From contig JAFYJD010000013.1 of the NCBI GenBank assembly GCA_017538255.1, positions 1 to 51,506 on the forward strand: DNA of 51,506 bases. Reading direction: 5' to 3'. The notes under the pieces were generated by a model. The model was not told where the DNA came from, made no database searches, and saw nothing but the letters and a program-made list of their open reading frames with translations. Position 1 is the first letter of the stretch; each line of letters begins with the position of its first letter. A program made the position numbers and the translations under genes. Below, piece by piece: positions 16,344 to 25,096 of the stretch. The DNA is from Clostridia bacterium (GTDB taxonomy: Bacteria > Bacillota > Clostridia > Christensenellales > CAG-138).

Positions 16344-16713
16344 TCATAGCCGTGCAGTCAACGGGGTCGTAGCCCTTTTTATCGCTTCTGCCGTACTGCC
16401 TGTCAAAGTTTTCCTTGTTCTTTTCTACGTATTTTTGAAACAGCCTTTCCGCGTCAAGCCCCGCGTGCAGGCACATACTCACAAAAAAGTGCAGTATATC
16501 CACAAGTTCGCCCTGAAGCGCCTCGGTATCGAGGGGCTTTTTGTTCTTCCACCATTTGAAGTTGACCTCGTCCAGCACTTCGGAGAGTTCGCTCAGCATC
16601 GCGAGCACCTCCTTCTGCATCCATTCCTCCTCGGAATATTTGAGATCCCTGCGCCTGATGATGTCCTCATCGAGCAGTTTCTGCATATTGAAAACAGTAT
16701 CGAGTTTGTCCAT
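16333..16713 (-). CDS. dUTPase-like all-alpha NTP pyrophosphohydrolase
   Basis: A 126-aa helical protein that resembles the dimeric dUTPase/MazG superfamily, which hydrolyses dUTP (or other NTPs) to the monophosphate to keep uracil out of DNA. The metal-binding pattern is visible as two acidic helices: SELSEVLDEVNFKWWK (about 41-56) and GELVDILHFFVSMCLHAG (about 68-85). Its start region overlaps the start of the HlyD-like gene by 11 bases. Substrate specificity cannot be read from the sequence. Confidence 0.8.
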   Translation of the reverse strand: MDKLDTVFNMQKLLDEDIIRRRDLKYSEEEWMQKEVLAMLSELSEVLDEVNFKWWKNKKPLDTEALQGELVDILHFFVSMCLHAGLDAERLFQKYVEKNKENFDRQYGRSDKKGYDPVDCTAMSEE

Positions 16714-16728
16714 ATTTACCTCGCAGTA

Positions 16729-18051
16729 TCAGTTGTTGTTTGCCGCGCCTTCGATGATATTCGCAAGTTTTTCGGAATACTTTTCGATCCTTCCGACCAC
16801 CGCCGCCTTTATGCGCGACATATCGCAGACCGTCGGCAGTATCTCGTTGATGCTCTCGATGCTCACGCCGTCGATGCGCGCGAGTATCTCGTCGACGCTC
16901 GCGTACCTCCTGCCGAAGAGTTCGCCCCGTCCGAGGCTGGACGCATGCGCGCCCGTGCTCTCTCTCCCAAGCAAAAAGCCCGTTCTTATCTGGCGCTTGC
17001 TCCGCTCCAGTTCCTCGGCGCGAACGCCGTGTTTCAAAACCTTCGCATACTCCTCGAGCATCAGTTCAAGCACCTTTTCGGTCTGTTTTTCGCCCGTGCC
17101 CGCGTACAGGGTAAAGTAGCCGCCGTTTGAAAAGAATGTGGGCGACGAATAGACCGAATACGCGAGACCCTGCTTCTCTCTGATGCTTTGGAAAAGCCTT
17201 GAACTCATACAGCCGCCGACGATGTTGTTGAGCATCAAAAGCGGGTACTGCTCCTTCGATTCGCTTGCAAAGCCCGGGAATGCGAGCGCGATATGCGCCT
17301 GCTCGATGTCCTTGTCGATAAGCGCGATCCTTCCCGTATGGGCGCTTTTGCGCGGTGCGCTTTCAACGGATCCGGCTTTGTCCGCGAAACTTATTATGCG
17401 TTCAAAATCAAACGCACGCTCCGCCGCCGCCCTCAAGGTTTCGGGCTCAAAATTGCCCGCAGCGGCAAGCACGATGTTCTCGGGGCGATAGCGCCGCGCC
17501 ATATACGCGCGAAGCATATCCGCGCCGAATGCGCCCACGCTTTGCTGCGTGCCGAGGATCGGATTTGACAGCGCGTCCGTGCCGTAAAATAGCGAACAGA
17601 GCGTATCGTGCGCCACGTCCTCCGGCGAATCCTCGTTCATCGATATTTCCTCCGAAACTACGCCCTTCTCGCGCTCGATGTCGTCCGCGTCGAGTTTGGA
17701 CGCGCACACGAGATCAGCGATCAGATCCGCCGCGTCCACAAGGTTTTCGCTTATCACCTTTGCGTAAAAGCAGGTGCATTCCTTGCTTGTAAAGGCGTTT
17801 AGGTTGCCGCCGAGCGAGTCTATCTCCTCTGCAATCCTGTCCGCGCCGCGGTTTTCGGTACCTTTAAAGAGCATATGCTCTATAAAATGCGATACGCCGC
17901 TCTCCGTGCCCGCTTCGCACTCGGCTCCTACGTTCTCGTAGACGGAGCCCGCCCCGACCCAGCACCCGATCGAAACGGAACGATAGTTTCCCATCCTTTC
18001 GCCGACGATCCTCAAGCCGTTCGGCAGGGTTGTTCTAAAGATATTGTCCAT
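16729..18051 (-). CDS. M16-family zinc peptidase (YmxG/MlpA-like)
   Basis: The 440-aa protein has the inverted zinc motif HFIEH (residues 55-59) and the third ligand region EKGVVSEEISM near residue 135, so the active site looks complete. The C-terminal half is the inactive paired M16 domain. Length and partner fit the processing-peptidase-like proteins of Firmicutes such as Bacillus MlpA (YmxG), which lies next to a YlxY polysaccharide-deacetylase-like gene there as here. The natural substrate is unknown. Confidence 0.9.
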   Translation of the reverse strand: MDNIFRTTLPNGLRIVGERMGNYRSVSIGCWVGAGSVYENVGAECEAGTESGVSHFIEHMLFKGTENRGADRIAEEIDSLGGNLNAFTSKECTCFYAKVISENLVDAADLIADLVCASKLDADDIEREKGVVSEEISMNEDSPEDVAHDTLCSLFYGTDALSNPILGTQQSVGAFGADMLRAYMARRYRPENIVLAAAGNFEPETLRAAAERAFDFERIISFADKAGSVESAPRKSAHTGRIALIDKDIEQAHIALAFPGFASESKEQYPLLMLNNIVGGCMSSRLFQSIREKQGLAYSVYSSPTFFSNGGYFTLYAGTGEKQTEKVLELMLEEYAKVLKHGVRAEELERSKRQIRTGFLLGRESTGAHASSLGRGELFGRRYASVDEILARIDGVSIESINEILPTVCDMSRIKAAVVGRIEKYSEKLANIIEGAANNN

Positions 18052-18109
18052 TCAAATTTCCTTTTCGGTATGCATTTGAGCGGCTTTCGCCGTTTTAGCA
18101 CATACCCTC

Positions 18110-18829
18110 TCAATGGTATATTGTACCGCTAACTGTTGTTGCCGTCAAGCCCGCCGACGAAAAAAAAGTCAGCATCCCGTCAAGCGCCTCCAAAAGCGGC
18201 GCGCTGGGGCTTAAGATCACTATATCCCCGCCCGAAACGCCGCCCCGAACGCGCCGAAGAATCTCGTCCTTCGTGCCCCGCTGCGAAACTATATCCACGG
18301 AGCCGATGACGGGTAATAGACCGAGTTTTTTCGCCGTGCGTTTCTCCGCGTTATCCGCATTTCTGCCGCAATAATAGAACTCGGGGCGCGCTATCGACGC
18401 GTTATCCGCCGCCGCGAGCGCCGAACGCAGCGCCGCCTCCGACGGTTTTTCGTCATCGCACATCAGCGCGATCTCATGCCCTCGCGCCGCTATGCCGCGC
18501 ACCGAAGCGCCGTTCTCCCAAAGCACGCTCTCCGAAACGGCAAACGTCGCCCTTGCGCCGTGCGCGTCGAGCACTGCTAAAAGTTCCTCAAGGCGCGCGG
18601 TGTTCCATTCGAGTTTTATCACGAGCGCGACGTTGTTTGCGCTTGCACCCTTATAGACAGCGCCCTCCGCCGAAAAGTGCGGCGAACTTGCCGATACAGC
18701 GAGCGTGCCGCGCTTTGCCGAAAACAGGAGTATGTACATAACGGCGACGATCAAAAGTATCGCCCCGTTCACGGCTACGGCAGTTAATAAGCCCCGTAAA
18801 GTTCCCGATTTTTTGTCCGCGTTTTTCAT
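18110..18829 (-). CDS. YlxY-like polysaccharide-deacetylase-fold protein, catalytic residues lost
   Basis: A 239-aa protein with one N-terminal membrane anchor (about 13-35) and a NodB-like fold outside the membrane: VALVIKLEWNTARLEELLAVL, then GARATFAV and GHEIALM (read in parts). In active deacetylases the first strand carries TFDDGP and the next motif HxxxxH. Here these are VIKLEWN and GHEIALMCDDE, so the catalytic Asp and the metal histidines are missing. Its place directly upstream of the M16 peptidase mirrors ylxY-mlpA of Bacillus. It is probably a non-enzymatic envelope protein. Confidence 0.75.
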   Translation of the reverse strand: MKNADKKSGTLRGLLTAVAVNGAILLIVAVMYILLFSAKRGTLAVSASSPHFSAEGAVYKGASANNVALVIKLEWNTARLEELLAVLDAHGARATFAVSESVLWENGASVRGIAARGHEIALMCDDEKPSEAALRSALAAADNASIARPEFYYCGRNADNAEKRTAKKLGLLPVIGSVDIVSQRGTKDEILRRVRGGVSGGDIVILSPSAPLLEALDGMLTFFSSAGLTATTVSGTIYH

Positions 18830-19088
18830 ATTTGCCTTGCTCCTTTTGTTTGATCGCCACGGCTCACAGCGTGCGGCGTTTCTAAAATGTATGATTTTGA
18901 ACGCGCGTTATCCCGTTTCGCGCCTCAAAATGCCATATTGTCTTTCCAATTCAGCATAATATCCAAAAGCCCTCTTTTATTTTGCCAAAAAAGCGTGTAT
19001 AATATGCTTGTGTAATATCGGCGATCGCTCGATTTATACGCACTAACGCAACAAAAATCACTGGTTTTTTGCAAAGGAACTTTCGATA

Positions 19089-22000
19089 ATGGAAAAAAGA
19101 AACGACAATACTTGCCTCACTCGCGGGCGCGGCTCGTCGATCAACACATGGCTTGCGATATTTCTCATACTCATCCTCGCCACGGCAATCGTGCTCGGCG
19201 CGTTCTTCCTAAACAAAAACCGCGGCGGCAGCGGCGGCGAAACCGGCGTATCCGGCACGTATAACCCGTCGGAAACGCCCGGCGGCAAGGCGCCCGCTTC
19301 GCTCATCGTCAACGAAATCATGCGCGGAGACGATGGTTTTGTCGAGGTCGTGAACAATTCCTCCAAGACCGTTAATCTCGGCGACTATCACCTTACCGAC
19401 AATCCCTCCAAGCACGACAAGTGGATTTTCCCTGAATACGACCTCGAGCCCGGCAGCTATGCCGTTGTCAAACTCCGCGGCTCCGCCTTCGCAGGCAACT
19501 CATTCGAGGGCGTCAGCACGGCATCGGACGGCTCGACCTATCCCGTATTCAACGCAACCTTCAAACTCAACTCCGAGGAAAACGGCCTGTACTGCTATAC
19601 CCGCAGCGGCAACATCGTAAGCAGTATGGTGTTTGACCCCGAAATGCCGGAGCCGGTATGCGCGGTGCGCGTCGGAAGCGGCACGGCGTTCAGCGGCATC
19701 CCCACGCCCGGCTCAAAAAACGCAGACAAGTACTTCACCGATCTAAACTGGCGTGATGCGGACGTCGCAAACAGCGTATACATCAGCGAAGTCCTTCCCA
19801 AAAACAAATACGATATCATCGATGAGGACGGCGACAGGAGCGACTGGGTGGAACTGCATAATTCATCCGGCGAAAGCGTTTCGCTTCTTGGGTACTGGCT
19901 GTCCGACAACTCGCTCGACCCCGCAAAATGGGCGTTCCCCGACATAACGCTCGCAAGCGGCGAATACCTCATAGTGTTCCTTTCCGGCAAGGACAGGAGC
20001 GATGGGGGCGAACTTCACACCTCGTTCAAACTCTCCCCGACCGATGACGGCATCTTCCTCTACAACTACAGCGACTTCACCCGCGACACACTCGCCGTGC
20101 CATCCGATATCAACGACAATGTTTCCATCGGCAGGGGCGACGACGGAACGGTACTGTACTTTGCAAAACCCACACCCGGCGCAAAGAATACCACCGTCGG
20201 GTTTACCACGCATATTGGGGTTGGAGGTTTCAACCCCTCTTCTGTTTATATCAGCGAAGTTTGCGCCGTTACCGCGCCGAGAAGCGGCGAGTTCGACTGG
20301 GTGGAACTTTATAACGCTTCGTCGTCTTCCGTTTCCCTCACGGGTTGGCATCTTTCGGACAGCGTAAACGACCTTACCAAGCACGACCTCTCTTCCGTTA
20401 CGATCCCCGCCGGCGGCTATGCGACGATAAACTGCTCGTCGAGCATCAAAAAAGCGTGGGCAACCCCCGCGCCGTTCAACATCTCGCCTGCGGGCGAAAC
20501 GCTGTATCTTACCAATGAAGAGGGCGCGGTCTGCGACTGTTTTGAGTCGGGCGCACAGCGTCTTGGCGTAACAAGCGGCAGGGCGACCGCCTCCACGGAC
20601 GGTGCGCGCGTATTTTTTGCGACCGCCACCAAGGGCGAACAGAACGCGCCCGAACGCGGATCGCGCTACGCTTCCGCCCCCGTTTTTTCGGATACTTCGC
20701 TCTACCACGACTCCGCTTTCAGCGTAGAGATCGATACCTCGACAGTTTCGGGCGTTATACACTATACGCTTGACGGAAGCAAGCCCACCGCGGAGAGCGC
20801 CGTATACGCCTCGCCCATCCCAATAAACGCAAACACGGTGCTGCGCGCCATCGTGATCGCCGACGGTATGGTGGACAGCGATATAACAACCGCGACCTAT
20901 CTTTTTGAAACCAAGCACACCCTGCCCGTCGTAACGCTCGCAATAGACAAGGGCGACTTTTCCGAGGTGTATGCCGTGAACAAGGCGTTCGTGCCCGTCG
21001 TCGAGCGCGAATGCCATATGCAGTTCTACGAAAAGGACGGTGCGCTCGGCGTTGAATCCCCCGCCGGCGTGCGCGTTTCGGGCGCAAGCACCCGTGCGTA
21101 CGCGCAAAAATCCCTCGGTCTGTACTTCCGCGGCGGATACGGCCGCTCGAGCATCAGTTATCCGTTCTTCGGCTCGTCCTATGCCACGACCTTCGGCAGC
21201 CTCGTTTTGAGGAACGCAGGTCAGGACTGGTCAAAGGCGAGGATCAGGGACTCGTTCACAAGCACAGCCGTCCTCGATCTCAACATCGACGCGTCCGCCG
21301 CCAGATTCTGCGTTGTCTATATCAACGGCGAATACTGGGGTCTTTACGACCTCAAAGAAAATATGAACGAGGACTATCTCAAGACCCACTACGGCGTTGA
21401 TCCCGACACCGCGAACATCATAAAGCGCAACACGCTCGAGCTTGAGGGCAGCAACTCCGACTTTTTGCGGGTTCGCGGCTACTGCGTAAAGAACGACACC
21501 GTTATCCCGATGACCGACGCTCGGTTCAGCGAGTTTGAAAAATGGGTCGATACCGACAGCATTATGGATTATCTTATAGCAAGGCAGTATTTTCCCGACG
21601 CGGATATGTTCAATCAAAAATATTGGCGCACGACGGACTATACCGTGCGCTGGCGGGCGGTGTTCTTCGATTCCGACTTTGCGCTTGCAAGTTCCATCGG
21701 CGACGTGCTGCATTGTTATTTCGATCCGAAGGGCGTTCCGAGCGCCAACGGTTCGCTCAGCCAGATGGACCTTTACTGCGGACTCGCTTCCAACGAAAAA
21801 TGGAAGCACGACTTTCTCGTTCGCTATATCTACGTTACCAAATACTACCTCAACAACGACAGGCTCCTGCCGCTGCTTGACTCGATGGCGGCTGAGATAG
21901 AGCCCGAGATGGAGCGCCAGATCGCGCGCTGGGGGTATCCCGTCAGTATGTCTCATTGGAAGAGCGAGATTGCCAAACTGCGCCAGAATCTCGTCGAAAG

Positions 22001-22118
22001 GCCGCAATATTCCAAGCAGAACCTTATGTTCGTTATGAAACTCTCGCAGTCGGCTTATGATGCGCTCGAAGCCGAGGCGGATGCGATCCATGAGGCGAAC
22101 GGCGGCGTATTCAAATAA
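19089..22118 (+). CDS. Large surface protein: three lamin-tail domains, chitobiase-type domain, CotH kinase domain
   Basis: This 1009-aa protein begins with an N-terminal membrane anchor (about 19-41). Three lamin-tail (LTD) beta domains follow at about 75-200, 225-350 and 378-500, each with WVEL/FVEVVN-type strands and SLxGYxLSDN turns. A chitobiase C-terminal-like beta domain (GVIHYTLDGSKPTAES, about 555-605) precedes a CotH-type protein kinase-like domain (about 615-985) with NGEYWGLYDLKEN and a WRAVFFDSDFAL acidic motif. CotH kinases phosphorylate spore-coat proteins in Bacillus; in secreted LTD proteins of anaerobes the substrate is unknown. The ATG at 19089 follows AAAGGA. A TATAAT sits at 18998-19003 without a clear -35. 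Confidence 0.85.
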   Translation: MEKRNDNTCLTRGRGSSINTWLAIFLILILATAIVLGAFFLNKNRGGSGGETGVSGTYNPSETPGGKAPASLIVNEIMRGDDGFVEVVNNSSKTVNLGDYHLTDNPSKHDKWIFPEYDLEPGSYAVVKLRGSAFAGNSFEGVSTASDGSTYPVFNATFKLNSEENGLYCYTRSGNIVSSMVFDPEMPEPVCAVRVGSGTAFSGIPTPGSKNADKYFTDLNWRDADVANSVYISEVLPKNKYDIIDEDGDRSDWVELHNSSGESVSLLGYWLSDNSLDPAKWAFPDITLASGEYLIVFLSGKDRSDGGELHTSFKLSPTDDGIFLYNYSDFTRDTLAVPSDINDNVSIGRGDDGTVLYFAKPTPGAKNTTVGFTTHIGVGGFNPSSVYISEVCAVTAPRSGEFDWVELYNASSSSVSLTGWHLSDSVNDLTKHDLSSVTIPAGGYATINCSSSIKKAWATPAPFNISPAGETLYLTNEEGAVCDCFESGAQRLGVTSGRATASTDGARVFFATATKGEQNAPERGSRYASAPVFSDTSLYHDSAFSVEIDTSTVSGVIHYTLDGSKPTAESAVYASPIPINANTVLRAIVIADGMVDSDITTATYLFETKHTLPVVTLAIDKGDFSEVYAVNKAFVPVVERECHMQFYEKDGALGVESPAGVRVSGASTRAYAQKSLGLYFRGGYGRSSISYPFFGSSYATTFGSLVLRNAGQDWSKARIRDSFTSTAVLDLNIDASAARFCVVYINGEYWGLYDLKENMNEDYLKTHYGVDPDTANIIKRNTLELEGSNSDFLRVRGYCVKNDTVIPMTDARFSEFEKWVDTDSIMDYLIARQYFPDADMFNQKYWRTTDYTVRWRAVFFDSDFALASSIGDVLHCYFDPKGVPSANGSLSQMDLYCGLASNEKWKHDFLVRYIYVTKYYLNNDRLLPLLDSMAAEIEPEMERQIARWGYPVSMSHWKSEIAKLRQNLVERPQYSKQNLMFVMKLSQSAYDALEAEADAIHEANGGVFK

Positions 22119-22201
22119 GCCGCCAATGCACAAAAATAGTTAAAAAGCAACAATAATGCCGAAAGCGGAACGCTTTGGGCGCAAACCGAAAGGCGAAACA
22201 A

Positions 22202-23590
22202 ATGAACATCGTTATCGTCGGTGCAGGCAAGGTCGGCAAGACCATTGCCAAAAAACTCACATACGAAGGCCACGACGTCGTCATTATCGACAATAATGCC
22301 GATGTGCTTTCGCGCAGTTCAAACGAAATGGACGCGATATGCATAGACGGCAACGGCTCGGATTATCGCGTTCAAAGGGATGCGGGCGTGTCCACCGCAG
22401 ACATACTCATCGCCGCAACCGCGCACGATGAGGTCAATATGCTCTGCTGTCTGATTGCGCACAAACTCGGCGCAAAGCGCACGATCGCGAGGGTGCGCGA
22501 CCCCATCTATTCGGCGCAGATGGACTATCTCAAAGAGGAACTGGGACTCTCCCTCTCCATCAATCCCGAATTAGCTGCGGCGGAGGAGATTTCAAGGCTC
22601 CTGCGCATCCCAAGCGCGCTCAACGCCGAGGTCTTCGCGCAGGGCAAGGTGGAACTCATCGGCATAAGGCTCGATAAGGACAACCCCCTATGTGATATGA
22701 TACTCAACGACATATACAAGCGCTTAAAGATAAAACTTCTCGTCTGCGCCGTACAAAGGGGCAGCGAATGCTTCATACCAAACGGCGACTTTATGTTTCA
22801 AGCGGGCGACAAGATACATATCACCGCCCCGCCCGAGGAACTTGCTAAGTTCCTGCGCACAACCATGCCCGAAAAAAAGCGCAAGGTCAAAGCGATCATG
22901 ATCTGCGGCGGCGGCAGGATCGCGTATTACCTTACCAAGATGCTCGAAAAACTCGGCACGCAGGTCAAGATCGTCGAAACCAACCCCCAGCGCGCGGCGT
23001 TTTTGAGCGAGGAGTTCCCTCACGCGCTCGTTATCCACGGCGACAATACCGACCACGATATGCTGCTTGAAGAGGGCATCGACAGCACCGACGCATTCAT
23101 CGCCCTTACGGGGATGGACGAAACGAACATCATAACCGGCCTGTCCGCAAAATGGCAGGGCGCGTCCAGCGTTATAGTCAAGGTCAACAACGAGGACTTG
23201 ATCGGCGCTCTGCCCGACAACGCGCTCGACGCGATAATCTCGCCCAAGCAGATAACCGCAAACAAGATACTCGCCTTTGTCCGCGCGATGAGCTGCAGTC
23301 CCGAGGAGAGCAATGTCGAAACCGTGCACGAACTGCTCGGCGGCCGCATCGAGGCGCTTGAATTCATCGCAAGAGGCTCGCACCCGATGTACGGCGTGCC
23401 GCTCAAAAAGCTTGGCAAATATCTTAGAAAAGACCTTTTGATTGCCTGCATCGTGCGCCACGGCAAGGCGATAATCCCCGGCGGTGAGGAGTTCATCCGC
23501 ACGGGCGACCGCGTGATAATCGTTACAAAACAAAAAATGTTCAACGATCTTGCGGACATCCTTACGGGGCCCGTCCCGCAGACGATCTGA
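22202..23590 (+). CDS. trkA: Trk K+ uptake system, NAD-binding peripheral protein TrkA
   Basis: TrkA is the cytoplasmic ring that gates the TrkH channel in response to nucleotides. The 462-aa protein is a tandem of two RCK units: Rossmann fold 1 starts MNIVIVGAGKVGKTIA, and fold 2 starts at about residue 230 with IMICGGGRIAYYL. Each is followed by a TrkA-C domain. The ATG at 22202 gives the natural Rossmann start. The gene for its membrane partner, trkH, begins 23 bases downstream. Confidence 0.95.
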   Translation: MNIVIVGAGKVGKTIAKKLTYEGHDVVIIDNNADVLSRSSNEMDAICIDGNGSDYRVQRDAGVSTADILIAATAHDEVNMLCCLIAHKLGAKRTIARVRDPIYSAQMDYLKEELGLSLSINPELAAAEEISRLLRIPSALNAEVFAQGKVELIGIRLDKDNPLCDMILNDIYKRLKIKLLVCAVQRGSECFIPNGDFMFQAGDKIHITAPPEELAKFLRTTMPEKKRKVKAIMICGGGRIAYYLTKMLEKLGTQVKIVETNPQRAAFLSEEFPHALVIHGDNTDHDMLLEEGIDSTDAFIALTGMDETNIITGLSAKWQGASSVIVKVNNEDLIGALPDNALDAIISPKQITANKILAFVRAMSCSPEESNVETVHELLGGRIEALEFIARGSHPMYGVPLKKLGKYLRKDLLIACIVRHGKAIIPGGEEFIRTGDRVIIVTKQKMFNDLADILTGPVPQTI

Positions 23591-23613
23591 TCCCACGGAG
23601 GTTTTGTTTTTAA

Positions 23614-25065
23614 GTGAACTACCGGATGGTGCTGAATATGCTGGGCAAGATACTGCTTATTATGGCGGTGCTTATGCTGCCCTGCATCGTCGTTTCCGCC
23701 GCAACGGGCGGTAGCGATCTTTTGGCGTTCGTGATCTCCGCGCTGATAATCGCCGCGATCGGCGGCGCGTTCCTTTTCATCAAGCCCAAGGATACCAACT
23801 TCTTTGCCAAGGACGGCTTCGTCGTCGTATCGCTGTCGTGGATACTGATGTCTCTTTTGGGCGCGCTTCCTTTTCTGATAAGCGGCGTCTTTACAAATTA
23901 TATCGACGCGGTGTTTGAAACGGCGTCCGGCTTTACCACGACCGGCGCATCCGTCTGCGGCGCTATAAGCGCTATGCCGCACGGCATCGGGCTCTGGCGC
24001 TGTCTGATAATCTTCATCGGCGGTATGGGCGTGCTCGTATTCGTTATGGCGGTGCTTCCGCTCTCCAAGGAGCGCTCAATGCACATTATGCGCGCCGAGG
24101 TTCCCGGTCCCAGCGTCGGCAAACTGGTCGCCAAGGCAAAAAACACCGCCGTAATCCTCTACGGCATCTACTTTGCGCTGATGCTCGTCGAGGCCGGGCT
24201 TCTGCTTTTGGGCGGTATGAGCGCCTACGAAGCGTTCACTACCGCGATGAGTACGGCGGGCACGGGCGGTTTTATGGTAACGGACGCGGGTATGATCGGC
24301 AGATCCTACTATCTGCAGGCCGTCGCGGGCGTGTTTATGCTTCTTTTCGCCGTCAACTTCAACATCTACTATTACGTGCTCCTTAAAAAGTTCGGCGTCG
24401 CGATCAAAAACGAAGAACTGCGCTGGTTTTTGGGCATCTACGCCGTCGCCGCGCTCGTGATCGCCGTCAATATCCGAGGTCAATACCCCACCTTCCTGCA
24501 CGCGCTGCATCACGCCGCGTTCAACGCCTCGTCCATATACAGCACCACGGGCTTTGCATCGACGGATTTCAACACCTGGCCGATGCTGTCCAAGTTCATA
24601 CTGCTGCTGTTGATGTTCTTCGGCGGCTGCGCAGGCTCGACGGCGGGCGGCATCAAGACCTCGCGCGTTATGATCCTGCTCAAAAACGGCTGGAACGAAC
24701 TGCGCCGCCTTGCGCACCCGAGGTACGTTCACGCGATGCGCATCGATCACAAGCCCGTTGCCGAGCCCGTCGTGCGTTCGGTGCTTGTTTACTTTTCCGC
24801 GATAATCGCACTCACCTTCCTGTCTATACTGCTCGTGTCGCTGGACGGCAAAAGTTTTGAAACGACCGTGTCGGCGGTGTTCGCGTGCATATTCAACGTC
24901 GGCCCCGGTTTCGATGCCGTCGGTCCGACCTCGTATTACGCGCATTTTTCGTACTTTGCCAAGATCATCCTGTCCTTTGATATGCTGATAGGCAGGCTCG
25001 AAGTCTGGCCGATACTTCTTCTGTTTGCGCCGCCCACCTGGCGCAGACGTTCCGCTTTCCGCTGA
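23614..25065 (+). CDS. trkH: Trk K+ uptake system membrane subunit
   Basis: TrkH forms the K+-conducting pore. The 483-aa protein has four repeated membrane-pore-membrane units; selectivity-filter strands are visible in ETASGFTTTGAS, STAGTGGF, STTGFASTDF and FNVGPGFDAVGP. It starts at GTG 23614, 13 bases after CGGAGG; the Met four codons later is an alternative start. Paired with trkA, it gives a complete Trk/Ktr-type system. Clostridial homologues are often annotated KtrB, and the ion coupling is not determined here. Confidence 0.95.
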   Translation: MNYRMVLNMLGKILLIMAVLMLPCIVVSAATGGSDLLAFVISALIIAAIGGAFLFIKPKDTNFFAKDGFVVVSLSWILMSLLGALPFLISGVFTNYIDAVFETASGFTTTGASVCGAISAMPHGIGLWRCLIIFIGGMGVLVFVMAVLPLSKERSMHIMRAEVPGPSVGKLVAKAKNTAVILYGIYFALMLVEAGLLLLGGMSAYEAFTTAMSTAGTGGFMVTDAGMIGRSYYLQAVAGVFMLLFAVNFNIYYYVLLKKFGVAIKNEELRWFLGIYAVAALVIAVNIRGQYPTFLHALHHAAFNASSIYSTTGFASTDFNTWPMLSKFILLLLMFFGGCAGSTAGGIKTSRVMILLKNGWNELRRLAHPRYVHAMRIDHKPVAEPVVRSVLVYFSAIIALTFLSILLVSLDGKSFETTVSAVFACIFNVGPGFDAVGPTSYYAHFSYFAKIILSFDMLIGRLEVWPILLLFAPPTWRRRSAFR

Positions 25066-25096
25066 TACGGGCAACCGACGCCCAAGGGAGATTACT

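Noticed and set aside
19863..21107. 414-codon antisense frame over the CotH protein
   Set aside because: Shadow of the lamin-tail coding sequence, without a ribosome binding site.
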